A stretch of DNA of 64,000 nucleotides from Prorocentrum cordatum (lineage: Eukaryota > Sar > Dinophyceae > Prorocentrales > Prorocentraceae), in assembly GCA_963575745.1 (NCBI GenBank), contig CAUYUJ010001758.1, positions 220,175-284,174 on the forward strand, written 5' to 3'. Numbering within the stretch: the stretch's first letter is position 1; each line of letters starts with the position of its first letter. The notes beneath the pieces were generated by a model, which was not told where the DNA came from, ran no database searches, and saw nothing but the letters and a program-made list of their open reading frames with translations. Positions 21,400 to 31,745 of this stretch are shown piece by piece. Made by a program: the position numbers and the translations under genes.

Positions 21400-22009
21400 G
21401 AAGATGTATTCGGAATGGTCGGGATCAGACGTTCCCAGGAGTGCCCAAGAGGCTACAAAATGCTCCCAAGAGGTGCCCCACTGAATTTTTGCGGTATGTG
21501 TAGGGGGAGCCTTTTGGGGACATCTTTTGGCTTCCTGGTGGTTCCCGAGGGGCTTCGGGGGGGCGTCTGGACGGCCTTCGGGAAGCCACTTGGTCCTCGA
21601 GACCCTTCCGGGGAAATGATATTCTGACCCTGGACCCCCAGTGACCATGACCATCCCCCCCCCCCCCAGGATCCGCGCGCACCCCCCCCGGGGACCTCCC
21701 CCGGGATCGCTCCCCTCCCAGCGGGGAAGGGATCAAAGGGAAGGGGCTTCCCTTCGACTCACCTACGACGGTTGTTCAATCTCGCTTCGGCTGTTTCGCT
21801 TTGGTTGTCGCGCTTAAGGAGGAATGCCCAAGGAAATGTGGGGAGTTGCGACGACGACGATGACGACGACGACAACGACGACGGCGCCCTGACTATCTTA
21901 AATCGTTTCAGATCGCAGCTCTGAGACCCAACACCTCGAGCCAACGCTACTATTGCGACCTGACAATCTTAAATCGTGCCCGAACACCATGCTTGGGACG
22001 TCAGCCATA
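21400..22009. repeat. Degenerate CTTGGGGCC-type and AT/GA-mixed repeats
   Basis: Words such as cttttggg, cccgaggggcttcggggggg and cccccccccaggatccgcg recur. Similar material is at 22350-22690, 25550-26140, 32265-32480 and 45180-46075. A (GAC)n stretch is at 21852-21885. No gene. Confidence 0.55.
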
Positions 22010-22345
22010 GAAATGTGAATGGCATTGATGCGCAGTGTTAAAACACATGTACGCGAATGTGCGGCGAGAGCCACACAATGAAAAGGAGCCGCATCCGCGA
22101 CAATCTTGCAAACTTTGAAGGTGCATGGATGCAGCGCTGAAGCGACAACCACATTTTGAGAAGGAGCCGCCTCCATCCGTGAAGCTCTTGGCGCTGAGGC
22201 GAAAACCACATTTTAAAAGGAACCGCCCTCCATCCGTGAACGTGTTGACCGTGGAGTGCGAGGAAGGCTCACGCGAAACGCACGGCCCTCCCTGCCGACC
22301 CGCCTCGGGGTGCGACAGGGAGGAGTTATTGCTAAGGCGTCCCAG
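22010..22345. repeat. Family P tandem array, copy 2
   Basis: Three to four units with aaccacatttt, aaggagccgcctccatccgt and gaagctcttg, closed by the family P terminus (cgcctcggggtgcgacaggg, aggagtt). Confidence 0.75.
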
Positions 22346-22980
22346 CGGGTTCAGCCCAGGAAAATGACGTTCCCAAGAGCGCCCTAGAGCCCTAGAGACT
22401 ACGAGAGGCCCCAAAGAGGTGCCCAAGAGCGCCTACGAAGTTTTCGGGGTGTTTGGGGAGGGCCTCTTTGGGCTTCTGGGCGGTTCCTTGGGGGCCTCGG
22501 TGGGGCCTCGGGGGGCCTCGGAGGGCCTTTTGGGCCCCTGGCCGCCCCGCCCCAACCCCCCGGGGTTCCCCGCCCTACCTTCCCCTGGACCCCCCGCGGG
22601 ACCTCCCCTGGGACCCCGCCCCCCCAGCGGGGACGGGACCTAACGGAAGGGGGCTTCCCTTCGATCCGATTTCGACGTTGTAATTTTGCTTAGGCTGTTT
22701 CGCTTCAGCTGGCGCGCTTGAGGAAGAGGGCCCAGGGAAAAGGGGTGAGTTGCGACGGCGACGACGACGACGACGACGACAACGAAGACGACGATGACAA
22801 CGACTCAGACGAAACAGCTTCTTGCATATGCTGGCAGGGTCGGCGGACTTCTTATAAGAAGGGAATAGCAGGAGGAAGAGGAGGCGGAGGAGGAGGAGGA
22901 GGAGGCGGGAGAGGAGGAGGAGGAGGAGGAGGAGAAGGAGGAGGAGGAGGAGGAGGAGGAGGAGGAGGAGGAGGAGGAGT
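22346..22980. repeat. GGCCTCGG minisatellite, (GAC)n and (GGA)n tracts
   Basis: From 22440 to 22640 there are cttggggcctcgg-like repeats, at 22752-22785 (GAC)n, and at 22865-22980 (GGA)n. The last abuts a long exon. Confidence 0.7.
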
Positions 22981-23667
22981 CCCTCCTCGGCCGTGGCGCC
23001 GCCCGAGGACGCCGCCGCCGCGGCGTGGCAGCGAGAGCTGTTCCACAGGGTCTTCCAGAAAGACGCCAGCAAGTACGTCGCTGGAGCTGCCTGGGCCGTG
23101 CTGCGGGAGCTCCTGTCTCGCGGCGCGGCGCTGCAGTACCGCGGCCGCAGGGTCTGCGACGCGGGGCTGGCGCACGGCTTCTACTTCGCCAGCCCGGCGC
23201 CAGAGGGCCCCGACGCGCCTGAAGGGGGCGACGGCGGCGAGTTCGACTCGGTGGATGCCTCAGCACGGGCGGACGCGCTGGTGATCTGCGCGGCGGCGGA
23301 CAAGCGCGTGGTCCTGCAGCGGTCCTTCATGTCGCTCGGCGTCGTGCACAAGTGGCTGCTGCTGGCGGTGGAGGCCCAGGACGCGGGCGCGGCGCGGCCA
23401 GGGCCGCCCGAGGAGGTCGCCGCCGACCTCTGCTGCGGGGCGCTGGGGCTCCTGCCGGAGGCCTCCCCGGACTGCGCCCGGCTCGCCAGGCTCTGGAGCC
23501 CCTCCGCGGACCCGCGCTTCGTCGCCCGCTGCGCCCGCTGGGGCGCGGCGGCCGCGCCGCTCGCGCGGCCCGCGGCGCCCGCCCGGGGCGCGCCGCTGCT
23601 GCCCGCCGCGGCGGGGGCGCTGCTGCGCCACGCCGGGCTGCCCCTCGCCGAGGACCGGCGTCCTAAC
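22981..23667 (+). CDS. Long exon of an unidentified protein (about 228 codons)
   Basis: This is the best exon in the window. It is open from the AG that ends the GGA tract (gag|tccctcc) to a GT donor (cctaac|gtatgc), ending in phase 0. The protein is Ala/Arg/Leu-rich but has a varied, globular composition: WQRELFHRVFQKDASKYVAG, RRVCDAGLAHGFYFASP, ADKRVVLQRSFMSLGVVHKW, PEEVAADLCCGALGLLPE. Third positions are almost all G or C. There is no ATG near the start, so it is an internal exon, not a gene start. The all-helical look could fit an armadillo/HEAT-type repeat protein, but I cannot name a family. The donor is followed by a non-coding tract. Confidence 0.6.
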
Positions 23668-23779
23668 GTATGCTGATACTACGTGTGCGTCGCCTCCCCA
23701 GGGGCGACGCGCGCACCAAGAAGTCTCATAGTATACGTCCCGAGGCGGGCGCTGTTTGGCCACACCGCTCGGGAAACGG

Positions 23780-23804
23780 TACACACATACATACATACAT
23801 ACAT

Positions 23805-23835
<31 letters not shown>

Positions 23836-24075
23836 TACATACATACATACATACATACATACATACATACATACATACATACATACATACATACATACAT
23901 ACATACATACACACATACATACACACATACATACATACATACATACATACATACATCCATCCATACATACATACATGCATACATGCATACATACATACAT
24001 ACATACATACATACATACATAAATACATACATGCATGCATGCATACATACATACATACATCTATATACATATACA
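23780..24075. repeat. (ACAT)n microsatellite
   Basis: About 295 bases of acat with minor interruptions. The His/Thr/Ile/Tyr and Cys/Met/Tyr/Val frames are artefacts. Confidence 0.97.
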
Positions 24076-24299
24076 TACATATATGTACAAGACTGCATTG
24101 GCGCTGCGCGCCATGCACCTTGGTCCTTTGGAATTTGCGCGCTAGCGGAGTGCGAGCGTGCGTACATGCGCACACACATGCGTCTATGAATGCATCGTAC
24201 ATATGTACACATATATACACGTTTGTTTGGACATGTATATGTATATGCAAATGATCAGTGTAACTATGTGTGCGCATACACATGCGTATATCAGGCGGT

Positions 24300-24780
24300 A
24301 GTGGCTTGACCAGTTGCTCATATCATCGCGCCACTAAAAGGCGCGAGGGTCTCAGGCAAACGTGGTCAGACTACCATGGGACAGTGCGTCGCCGAGGTCG
24401 GTGTTACGAGGACGTCCCGGGTGAAAATGGCCTGAACACCTCCGCTCAGGGGAGGGCATATCCGAAGTCAGCCGTGCGAGGAAGTTTCAAGCGAGGAGTG
24501 GTCTGAACACCTCTGCTCAGGGCATCCTTGAACTTAGAGTTGCGAGAAGTCGCACGCGAAAGTGGCCGAACCACCATGGTGCAAGGCACCTCCGAAGTGA
24601 GACTTGCGAGAGTGTCTCAGGCGACAGTGGCTGGAACACCTCAACTGAGAGTGTCTCGGGCCCCAGAGCTGCGATGATGTCTCAAGCGAAAACGGCGGGA
24701 CCGATGCGAAGCAAGGCGCTTCTGAGGTCGAAGTTGCGAGCATATCTCTGGCGAAGCGGATTAGACTACTTTCCGTTATC
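24300..24780. repeat. Tandem array, about 75-85-base unit
   Basis: Units share gtctcaggcgaaagtggc, gaacacctc, gctcagggc and cgaagtcagagttgcgag. About six diverged copies. No coding sense. Confidence 0.8.
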
Positions 24781-25549
24781 TCCTCTTCCTCATTCCCCTT
24801 TCCCTTTCCTTTCCTCCTCTTCCTCCTCCCCCTCCTCCTCCTCCTCCTGCTCCTCCTCCTCTTCCTCTCCCCCCTCTCCGCTTCTTTTTGTGTCCATTCT
24901 CCCCATCCCTGGCGGCGCGGCGCGGTGCCGCTCGGCCTCTCTGCGAGTCAAGCGGCAAAGGGTGAGATACCCCCCCCCCCCAATTAGGAACGGTTTTTCC
25001 CAAGCCGCCAAGGGGGCCCGAAAGTAGTGCAAGAGGCTGTGCAGGTTTTGAAATTCCCCAGCGGCTCCTCGGATTCGGCCGGCCCTCTCCGGTAAGGTAG
25101 GCAAGGGCGCCGCGTCCAGGTGCTCAATCCCCCGTATCCCCCTCCCCTCGTCTTCGTTCCCTCCTCCATGTCCCCCTCCTCCTCGTCCTCGCCCCCCTTT
25201 TCCCCCTCATCCTCCTCCTCCCTCCCCCCTCCTTCTCCCCCCTCGATGCCCCCGCGTGGTTTTCGGGCCATGACTCGGGCCTCTGGGGGCCGTTCGCGAC
25301 GTTTCCGGCGCCCCCAAAACGCTTCCGGCGAGTGGCAGATACTGAAGGCAATCCCCAGGCCGGAAAACCCCCCAGAACAAACAATCCGAAAACCTTGATC
25401 CTCCATTCTCGGTTCCTCTCTCGGTTCCTCTCTCTCGGAGGAGGAGGGAGGAGGGGTGAAGGACGAGGGGAGAGACAATGGAGATTAGTACGGCGACGAC
25501 GACGACGACGACGACGAAGAAGGCGACGACAAAGAGAAGGGATAATGAG
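24781..25549. other. Pyrimidine-rich non-coding DNA
   Basis: CTC/CCT tracts at 24780-24880 and 25135-25250, and a (GAC)n at 25490-25520. No gene seen. Confidence 0.55.
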
Positions 25550-26280
25550 AGGGGGAGACCGCTGTGTTGGGATCTCGTGGTGCGCCTCTCGGGGCCATCT
25601 GGGAGGCAGTTTTGAAGCCTTTTGGGGGTGTTTTGGGGTTCTTGGGATCTTTGTGGGGCCTCTTGGGGGCTCCTTGGGGCCTCTTGGGAGCCTCTTGGGG
25701 CCTCATGGGGCTCACGCCGGGCCTCTTGGGGCCTTCTCGCGGCGGAAATTTTAGTTTTTGAATTTTTGGGCGCAGTCTTGGGTCTCTCTTGGGGCCGTAT
25801 TGGTGCTCTCTTGGGCCGTCTTGGGTGCCTCTTGGGCAGTCTCGGAGCCCTCCTGGACCGTGTTGGGGCCTTTTTGGGGGCCTCTTGGGCAGTACTGGGG
25901 CGATCTAGGAAGCCTCTTGGGCCATTGTGGAACGTCGGGAAGCGGGAAAAACGAAAAAACCAAAAACATCGAAAAACACAAGAAAATAAACAATTGTAGC
26001 CTCTCGGGGCTCTCTTGGGAGGCCTCTTGGGGGTCTGGGGGCGTCTTGGACGCGTCTTGGGTAGTCTTGGGCCCAGATTGGGTGTCTTGGGCCGATCTTT
26101 GGGTGTCTCGGGGCCCTCTTTGGCCGTCGTGGGGGTTTTTTACTTCGCGTCGCACTCGCAGGACAGACGCGGAGCACTCTGCAGGAGCGCCCCAAAGGCT
26201 CGGGGAGGCCGAAATTCGTTTGGGGGGGGGCACCGTGTGCCGCTTTTCTGGGGTCCCCGGCCCTGTAAAAATATATAATT
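25550..26280. repeat. CTTGGGGCCTCTT minisatellite with A-rich insert
   Basis: Dozens of degenerate units of cttgggggcctcttggg type. An A-rich insert lies at 25945-26000 (gggaaaaacgaaaaaacc). Similar arrays, also with A-rich inserts, are at 45180-46075. Confidence 0.8.
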
Positions 26281-26377
26281 AGGAATATACACTACAAGAT
26301 GGGCCTACTAGATGTTCGAGTCGGACGCGCGCCTCCGAGGAGAACGTACAGTACTTGTTTGTCTCTGTGCGCCCCAG

Positions 26378-26622
26378 AGGAGGCTGTGCTCGCGCACGCG
26401 GAGGGCGGCCCGGGGCAGGGCGCGGACGGCGAGGCCGCGTCGGGCGAGGCCGCGGCGGACGCCGCGGGCAGGGCCGAGGCCGCGCTGCGGCTCCGCGCCG
26501 CGGCCGAGCGCCTCGGCCTGGCGGCCCCGCCCGGCGCCTCGGGCGGCGCGCCGCCCGACGACGCTGCGCTGGAGGCCGCGCTGCGCGCGGCCTCCGACGG
26601 CCTGGCGCGCCGGCGGCTGCAG
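26378..26622 (+). CDS. Exon candidate, Ala/Glu-rich helical segment
   Basis: Acceptor gcgccccag|agg and donor ggctgcag|gtcggg. The open frame reads EEAVLAHAEGGPGQGADGEA, then helical sequence including AGRAEAALRLRAAAERLGL, PPDDAALEAALRAASDGLAR and RRLQ. Codons are nearly all GC-ending. The donor coincides with the left edge of a family C inverted-repeat element, and the frame resumes after it at 26796 in the same phase. Function unknown. Confidence 0.55.
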
Positions 26623-26795
26623 GTCGGGCGAAGAGAACTATGCACATGCACCGATCCTGACGACGCCCATCCTTGACCCAGGATCGGTGCATATATCTTC
26701 CTGGCCAAGGTAAGAGGGCGTATGCACGGATCCTGGGCTCAGGGTTGGGCCTGGCCAGAATCGGTGTATGTGCATAGTTCTCTTTCCTCTAGCAG
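26623..26795 (+). mobile_element. Family C inverted-repeat element forming a GT-AG intron (introner candidate), copy 1
   Basis: The element has terminal inverted repeats: agagaactatgcacatgcac from 26632, matched by the complement of the sequence ending catagttctct at 26783. Arms are about 40 bases with few mismatches. An inner cgatcctg/aggatcgg pair gives a second hairpin. It fills precisely the gap between two phase-compatible exons: GT at 26623 just outside the left arm and tctagcag ending at 26795 just outside the right arm. A second copy with the same flanking cgggcga and tttcctc is at 46906-47071 in non-genic DNA. Confidence 0.7.
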
Positions 26796-26846
26796 GGGGC
26801 GGGCTTCGGCAAGCTCGCAGACGCCGTGGGCGGCTGCGCGGCCTGA
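26796..26846 (+). CDS. Terminal exon candidate after the family C intron
   Basis: Following the acceptor, the frame continues in phase 0 as GAGFGKLADAVGGCAA and then TGA at 26844-26846. This would be the 3' end of the coding region. Alternatively a GT donor inside (gacgcc|gtgggc, after 26825) may carry the message on. Too short to tell. Confidence 0.4.
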   Translation, partial: GAGFGKLADAVGGCAA

Positions 26847-27302
26847 GAAACTGAGCTGCCTTCGCTCCCTCGGGGGCAAAAAATACCCCCTGACCCGGAT
26901 GATGCGATGAAGACGTGGTCTCGCCGAGGTCCTCTTTTGCGCCTTGGGGCTGATGAGTATGGGCGGCGTGGTTCAATACATCTGCAGAAGAGATCCCCTA
27001 CCCCTAATTTATGTTCCTGGCCCTCCTAAATTAGGTCGCTTCCCAAAGGGTTAGGGGTCCTTGTATGCCTAATCATCGACACGCCCGCTTTGAAACGCAA
27101 AACGTGCCGTGCTGAAGACGTCCGTGCTGCCCTCGCGTTGGTTAGCGTATCGCGTCATTACTTGATTTCGTTTTCAGTCGACGTTTTGAAGTCCGTATCG
27201 ATACGCTATGTGTTGCGTGTTGCGTATCGGGGCAGCTAAGCAGACAAAAGTTCCCCGCCGCGCCAGTCGTCGTCGTCGTCGTCGCCGTCATCGTCGTCGT
27301 CT

Positions 27303-27336
<34 letters not shown>

Positions 27337-28500
27337 GGTCGTCGTCGTCGTCATCGTGGTGGTGGTCGTCGTCGTCGTCGTGGTCGTCGTCGTCATCGTG
27401 GTGGTGGTGGTGGTCGTCGTCGTCGTCGTCGTGTCCCTCATGCTTCTCCTCCAGTCTCTGCCGCATGGAGCCCATGCAGGCGTTGTTTGCTGGTGTGCCC
27501 AATGATAAGGTCCGCGAGGGGGCAGCAGCACCTTGTGCAGTGCTTTCGGCCGACGCCTGCAGTCCCTAGTTTTTGCCGTCGCCTCCTCCCCGTCATCCGT
27601 CGTCGTGCTCGTGGTGGTGGTGGTGGTGGTGGTGGCACCGGTGGTGGTCGTAATCCCCCTCCTCCTGCTCCTCCGTCTCCGTTGTCGACCCATTCCTTCT
27701 CTTCCTCTCGCGTTTTTCCCTCCTCCACCTTCTCCCGCCGCCTGCTCTTCGCAGGGCGGTGCAGGGCAGGGAGGGTCCGGGGAGGAGGCCAGGGCGCCTG
27801 GGGGCAGGGGCCGAGGAAATGGCGCGGCCGAGGCAGCACATGGCCGGGGCAGTTCCCCCCGGGCGCTCCGCACGAAGGGGGAAATCCGCGGCGCGACTCC
27901 GAGGGAGACCTGCGGGTGAGGGCGTCAGCAGCGGCCGCAGCGGCAGCAGCTGCTGCAGGACACCGAGCCGCGGGCCGAGCTGGCAGGCTCTGGGCGGCAG
28001 CAGCGGCCACAGCGGCAAGCGCAGCAGCTAGAGGACACCGATACGGGGTCACAGAGTATACACCACCACCACCACCACCACCTCTCCAAACCCATCCCTC
28101 TACCAGGGAAGTGGAAAGGGGAGAAGGAGGGGTAGGAGAGGGAGGGGGAATGAGGGTGGTGGTGTGGTGCATATCCTTGGGACCCGCAGCCGAGCCGCGG
28201 CCGAGCCGGACAGGGCAGCAGAGCACCGCCGAGCAGCGCGCCAGGGCGCCTCGGCGCGGCCCGGTGCCCCTCCGCACCGCCGCGGGCCGAAGGCCGGCGC
28301 CCGCCCGCCGCTGCTCCGCGGAGTGCGGCGGGGCCGTGCCGGCGCCGCGCCGCGGCGGGCCGTGCGGAGGGCCGCGGGGGGCGGCGGGGGGCGTGCGGGG
28401 GACAGCGGAGGCGCCGCGGACCCCGCGCCCGAGCTGTGTGTGTGTGTGTGTGTGTGCGGGGGGGGCGACGATAGCATCTCGGCCGCGCTCGGAGGGGGTA
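26847..28500. other. Non-coding with (GTC)n and (CCA)n tracts
   Basis: From 26850 to 27240 mixed sequence without a gene. (GTC/GTG)n at 27262-27435, GGT-rich at 27610-27645, (CCA)n at 28060-28085. From 27700 to 28440 very GC-rich with several open frames, none convincing, and (TG)n at 28436-28456. Confidence 0.5.
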
Positions 28501-28608
28501 AAGGCTTCCTGGAAGCACCCCGGCTTCTAAAGAAGGCGCCCCTGCCTTGTCTGCAGATGCAAGGCCAGCGCCTTCTAAGAAGCACCCCTCCTTGTGAGAA
28601 GCCTCCCT
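28501..28608. mobile_element. Family B foldback element, copy 1
   Basis: Palindromic layout: ggcttcctggaagcacccc, ggcttctaaagaaggcgccc, then cttgtctgcagatgcaagg as the turn, then agcgccttctaagaagcacc and gagaagcct. Two other copies (42361, 44931) each follow a family A element; this one stands alone. Confidence 0.7.
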
Positions 28609-29027
28609 GCGCCCCCCTTTTCCACCCCATCTCTGGTTAATTCAAGCTTCGCGCGGCCCGCTCAGCTTCGACCGGAAGAGGTGCGCTCTCGACCCGCGAG
28701 TCAAAAAAGTGAGAAGCCTCCCCCCCGTTCCCCGATTCCCCCCCTCTGCGCGCCGCCGAGCAGCTGTCGCACGTCCTCGCGTTTCCTCGCTGCCCGCGGC
28801 TGCCGCCGTGCAGGACCGCCCCTCGGCTCTGCACGCCAGGCGGAGGCACGCCCAGGCGCGACCCGGCCCGGCGCCTCGCGGCCGTGCCCCCGCCCCGCCG
28901 CGGCGGGAGGGGCAGCAAGCGCGCGGCGAGTTCACGGGGGGCGTCGTTGGCCCCGCGCCGCGGGCGTGGTGGCGCTGCGGGCGTCCTGGCGGCGCTGCGG
29001 GCGTCCTGGCCCGCGGGGCGGGCGCAG
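28609..29027. other. GC-rich, no confident exon
   Basis: Several open frames because of high GC. A small tandem duplication (gcgggcgtcctggc, at 28978 and 29000) precedes the next exon candidate. Confidence 0.4.
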
Positions 29028-29095
29028 GCCGCCACCGAGTTCGCCCCGGCGGGCCCGGACCCTGGCGCGAGCGCGGCGATCCTGGACCTCGCGTC
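29028..29095 (+). CDS. Short exon candidate
   Basis: Acceptor gcgggcgcag|gcc, open frame AATEFAPAGPDPGASAAILD followed by LAS, and a possible GT donor (gcgtc|gtggag) where family D copy 3 begins. Weak because it is short. Confidence 0.3.
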
Positions 29096-29290
29096 GTGGA
29101 GAAGTCTCACGACGTGAGGTTCTTCGTCATTTTCGGCCTCCGGGGGGGCCCTTCCCGGGCCTCGAGAGACCGCCAAGAAGCGGCGCGGGACGACGAGCCG
29201 GTCCCAGGGAAGGGGCCTAGACCTCCTGGGGGCCGGCGTTGCACAAAAATCCCGACGTCGGGGGACCGTCGGGGGACCGTCGGGGGTCTA
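29096..29290 (+). mobile_element. Family D element, copy 3
   Basis: Contains tcattttcggcctcc, gcccttcccgggcctcg, gagccggtcccagggaaggg, gacctcctggggg and ends aaaatcccgacgtcggggg. It follows an exon candidate directly, as copy 2 does. Confidence 0.75.
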
Positions 29291-29323
29291 GGATTTCGGG
29301 GGCCCCCAAACGGGGTGGTGACC

Positions 29324-29488
29324 ACACCGTGCGGTGAGTCGGCGGGGGCTCGGGGTCACCGCACGGTGTTGGGTCTCGAGGCCCTCTCCGAGGACGCCTC
29401 GGGGGACGGGGGCCTCCGAGGCCCCAAAACCGTGCGGGGACGGACCGTGCGGTGAGGTCTTGGGGGATTTCGAGGTCACCGCACGGTC
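29324..29488. repeat. Two hairpins built from the same stem
   Basis: acaccgtgcggtga (29324-29337) pairs with tcaccgcacggtgt (29356-29369). gaccgtgcggtga (29443-29455) pairs with tcaccgcacggtc (29476-29488). All four arms are versions of one word, so alternative pairings are possible. Confidence 0.8.
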
Positions 29489-30188
29489 TGTCACCGCACC
29501 GCACGCCGTCGGCGGCGGCCAAGGTGCACGCCGAGAGGCGCGGCGCCCGTCGGGGGCGGGCGCTCCCTGGGCGGGGTCCGTGGCGGGCGCCTCCTCGGCT
29601 TCTCGGGGCCTCCGCGGGCGAGGCGTTGCCCTCGGGGTCGGGGGGGGGGGCGGAGCCGCGCGCGGCCCGCGGGCCCCGAGGCGAGAGCTCGCCCACTGCC
29701 AAGAGATGCCACGCGTACCCCCCTCCACCCCTTGCTCCCTGCTCCCCCCCCGAGTCTCTCCCTCCCTCCCTCCCTGCCTCCCCTCCCTCCCTCCCTCCTC
29801 TCTGTTCTCTGCCTCCTCCCGCCCTGCCCAGAGAGTCCCGAATGGCCTTGCAGGCCCCGTTGGAGGTCCCAGGAGGCCTTTGTTGGCCCCCTCGGGAGGT
29901 CCAGAGAATGGGCGTGAGTCCAACGGCCTCGATCCTCGATTCTCAAACCTCGAACTTCGAGCCTCGATCCTCCCTCATCCTTGCCGCGCGCGGGAGGGAT
30001 GAGGAGGGATTGCCCTGGAGGCCTCAGGGCGAAGGGAGAGAATGTGGGAGGGATGGGTGGATGGATGGAGGGAAGGAGGAGGCGGAGGAGGAGGAGGAGG
30101 AGGAGGAGGAGGAGGAGGAGGTGGCGGAGCAGGAACAGGAGGAGGAGGGATCTCTCTCCTCGCTCCTCCGCCCCGTCGCGCGCCCCAG
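29489..30188. other. Non-coding with CCCT and GGA tracts
   Basis: CCCT-rich at 29755-29815, (GGA)n at 30080-30150. No recognised gene. Confidence 0.5.
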
Positions 30189-30305
30189 GCGCTCGCGGAG
30201 ATGGACGCTGCCCGCAGCGAGGTGGCTGGGTTCGAGCCCAGGCGCAAGGCGGCGGAGGACGCGAGGAATTCGAAGAGGCGGCGGCTCGGCGCTGCTATTT
30301 CGATG
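30189..30305 (+). CDS. Exon candidate, coiled-coil-like
   Basis: Acceptor gcgccccag|gcg. The frame reads [20 protein letters not shown] and continues [20 protein letters not shown] before entering a GGA tract as Glu. Charged heptad-like spacing suggests a helix or coiled coil. The 3' end is unknown because the microsatellite keeps the frame open. A T-arm-like word (gggttcgagccc) inside it is not a tRNA. Confidence 0.4.
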
Positions 30306-30317
30306 GGGGAGGAGGAG

Positions 30318-30349
<32 letters not shown>

Positions 30350-30830
30350 GGAGGAGGAGGAAGAGGAAGAGGAAGAGGAAGATGAAGAGGAGGAGGAGGA
30401 GGAGGAAGAGGAAGAGGAAGAGGAAGATGGAGAGGAGTGGAGGAGGAGGGGAGGAGGAGGATGAGGAGGAGGAGGAGGAGGAGGAGAGGAGGAGGAGGAG
30501 GGGAGGATAGGAAGGAGGGGGAAGGGAGGGAGGGAGGGCAGGCAGGGCAGGGAGGGGAGGGGAGGAGAGGGGAGGGGAGGGGGAGGGGAGGGGAGGGGAG
30601 GGGACGGGGGGGAGGGGAGGGGAGGGGGAGGGGAGGGGAGGGGAGGGACGGGACGGGACGGGACGGGACGGGGACGGGGGGACGGACGGGACGAGGAGGG
30701 GACGGGAGGGGAGGGGAGGGGAGGGGAGGGGAGGGGAGGGGAGGGGAGGGGAGGCGAGGGGAGGGGAGGGGAGGGGAGGGACGAAGGGAGTGAGGGAAGG
30801 AGGAAGGAAGGAAGCGTTTTCCTTTTTCGA
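30306..30830. repeat. (GGA)n then (GGGGA)n purine tract
   Basis: 30306-30500 is GGA/GAA; 30520-30790 is gggga/gggac pentanucleotides with dozens of G-runs of four. The plus strand could form stacked G-quadruplexes and the minus strand is pure pyrimidine. The Pro/Ser and Glu/Gly/Arg frames are not genes. Confidence 0.95.
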
Positions 30831-31079
30831 GCTGCTGGAGGCCTCCGAGGTCTCTGGGAGCCTCCCGATCCAGGGCCTTCCAGGGACCTCTGAGGCCTCC
30901 GGGACCTGAGAACGGTGGGTGGACGACCAACAAGAGCATCAGGAGGAGGACCATAACAAACCCCATGTGCGTCAGCGAGGCCGTAATACATACACCCTCC
31001 CGTCCCAAACAAGTATTTTCAATTCGGAAGCCGACCTTCAAAGATGAGAGGCCCATGTGTATGGCGGTCAGGCGACAGC

Positions 31080-31745
31080 TCTGTTCTGAGAAGGAACTTC
31101 TGCCCTCCATCCGTCGCGCGACTCTGCAGTTCTAGTGTGCTTGTCGAAGATGTTTCAGGCGAGAGCACCGTTTTGAAAAGGAACCGCCCTCCGTCCGTGT
31201 ACTTGTTGCACAGTTGTTGAGCATCTGATGTTTAAGCGTGGTGAGGTCTCCTGCGGAAGCCCCATTCTGAAACGGAGCCGTCCTTCATCCTTGTGCCTGT
31301 TGTAAACTGTTGAGGACGAACATGTGCGAGACTTGAGTGAGAGCCGCATGTCGAAATGGAGCCACCCTCCATCCGAGTGGTAATGCTTAAGACGAGTGTT
31401 TGCTGCGCCAAGGTGAGAGCCAGACTTTGGAAGCCAGCCGCCATCCATCCACCGAGCTGTTGGAAGCCTTTAAGACGAGTGCACGCGTCGCTCAGGCGAA
31501 CACGACATTCTGGGTACCAAGCCGCCTTGCACACATCATGAGGTTGGAAACTTTTAGGACGAATGTTCGCGACGCTATGGTGCGAGCCTCACTTTGAAAA
31601 CCAACCGCCCTCCCTCCGCGCAACTTCGGAAATTTCAAGCTTCGGGGACGTAATGGTGAGGAGTATCAGGCGAAACGCCCGGTCGGGCCCGCCCTATCGA
31701 CACGTCTCGCGGTGCGACGAGGAGGAGTTGCTCCTAAGCGAGAGG
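31080..31745. repeat. Family P tandem array, copy 3 (longest)
   Basis: About seven units of 70-90 bases with gagagcc, ttttgaaaaggaaccgccct, ccatccg and cttgttg words. It is closed by the family terminus aaacgcccggtcgggcc, cgtctcgcggtgcgacgagg, aggagttgct. Confidence 0.8.

Noticed and set aside
22993-23676. Treating the 227-codon ORF as a complete gene
   Set aside because: The start codon would be GTG right after a GGA tract and the last two codons lie beyond a GT donor; an internal exon fits better.
23260-24060. Minus-strand ORF rich in Met/Tyr/Val/Cys
   Set aside because: It is (ACAT)n read in reverse plus the shadow of the 22981-23667 exon.
30215-30245. T-arm-like word ctgggttcgagcccag, possible tRNA
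   Set aside because: The loop is one base short, no acceptor, D or anticodon stems fit around it, and the same bases read well as an exon.
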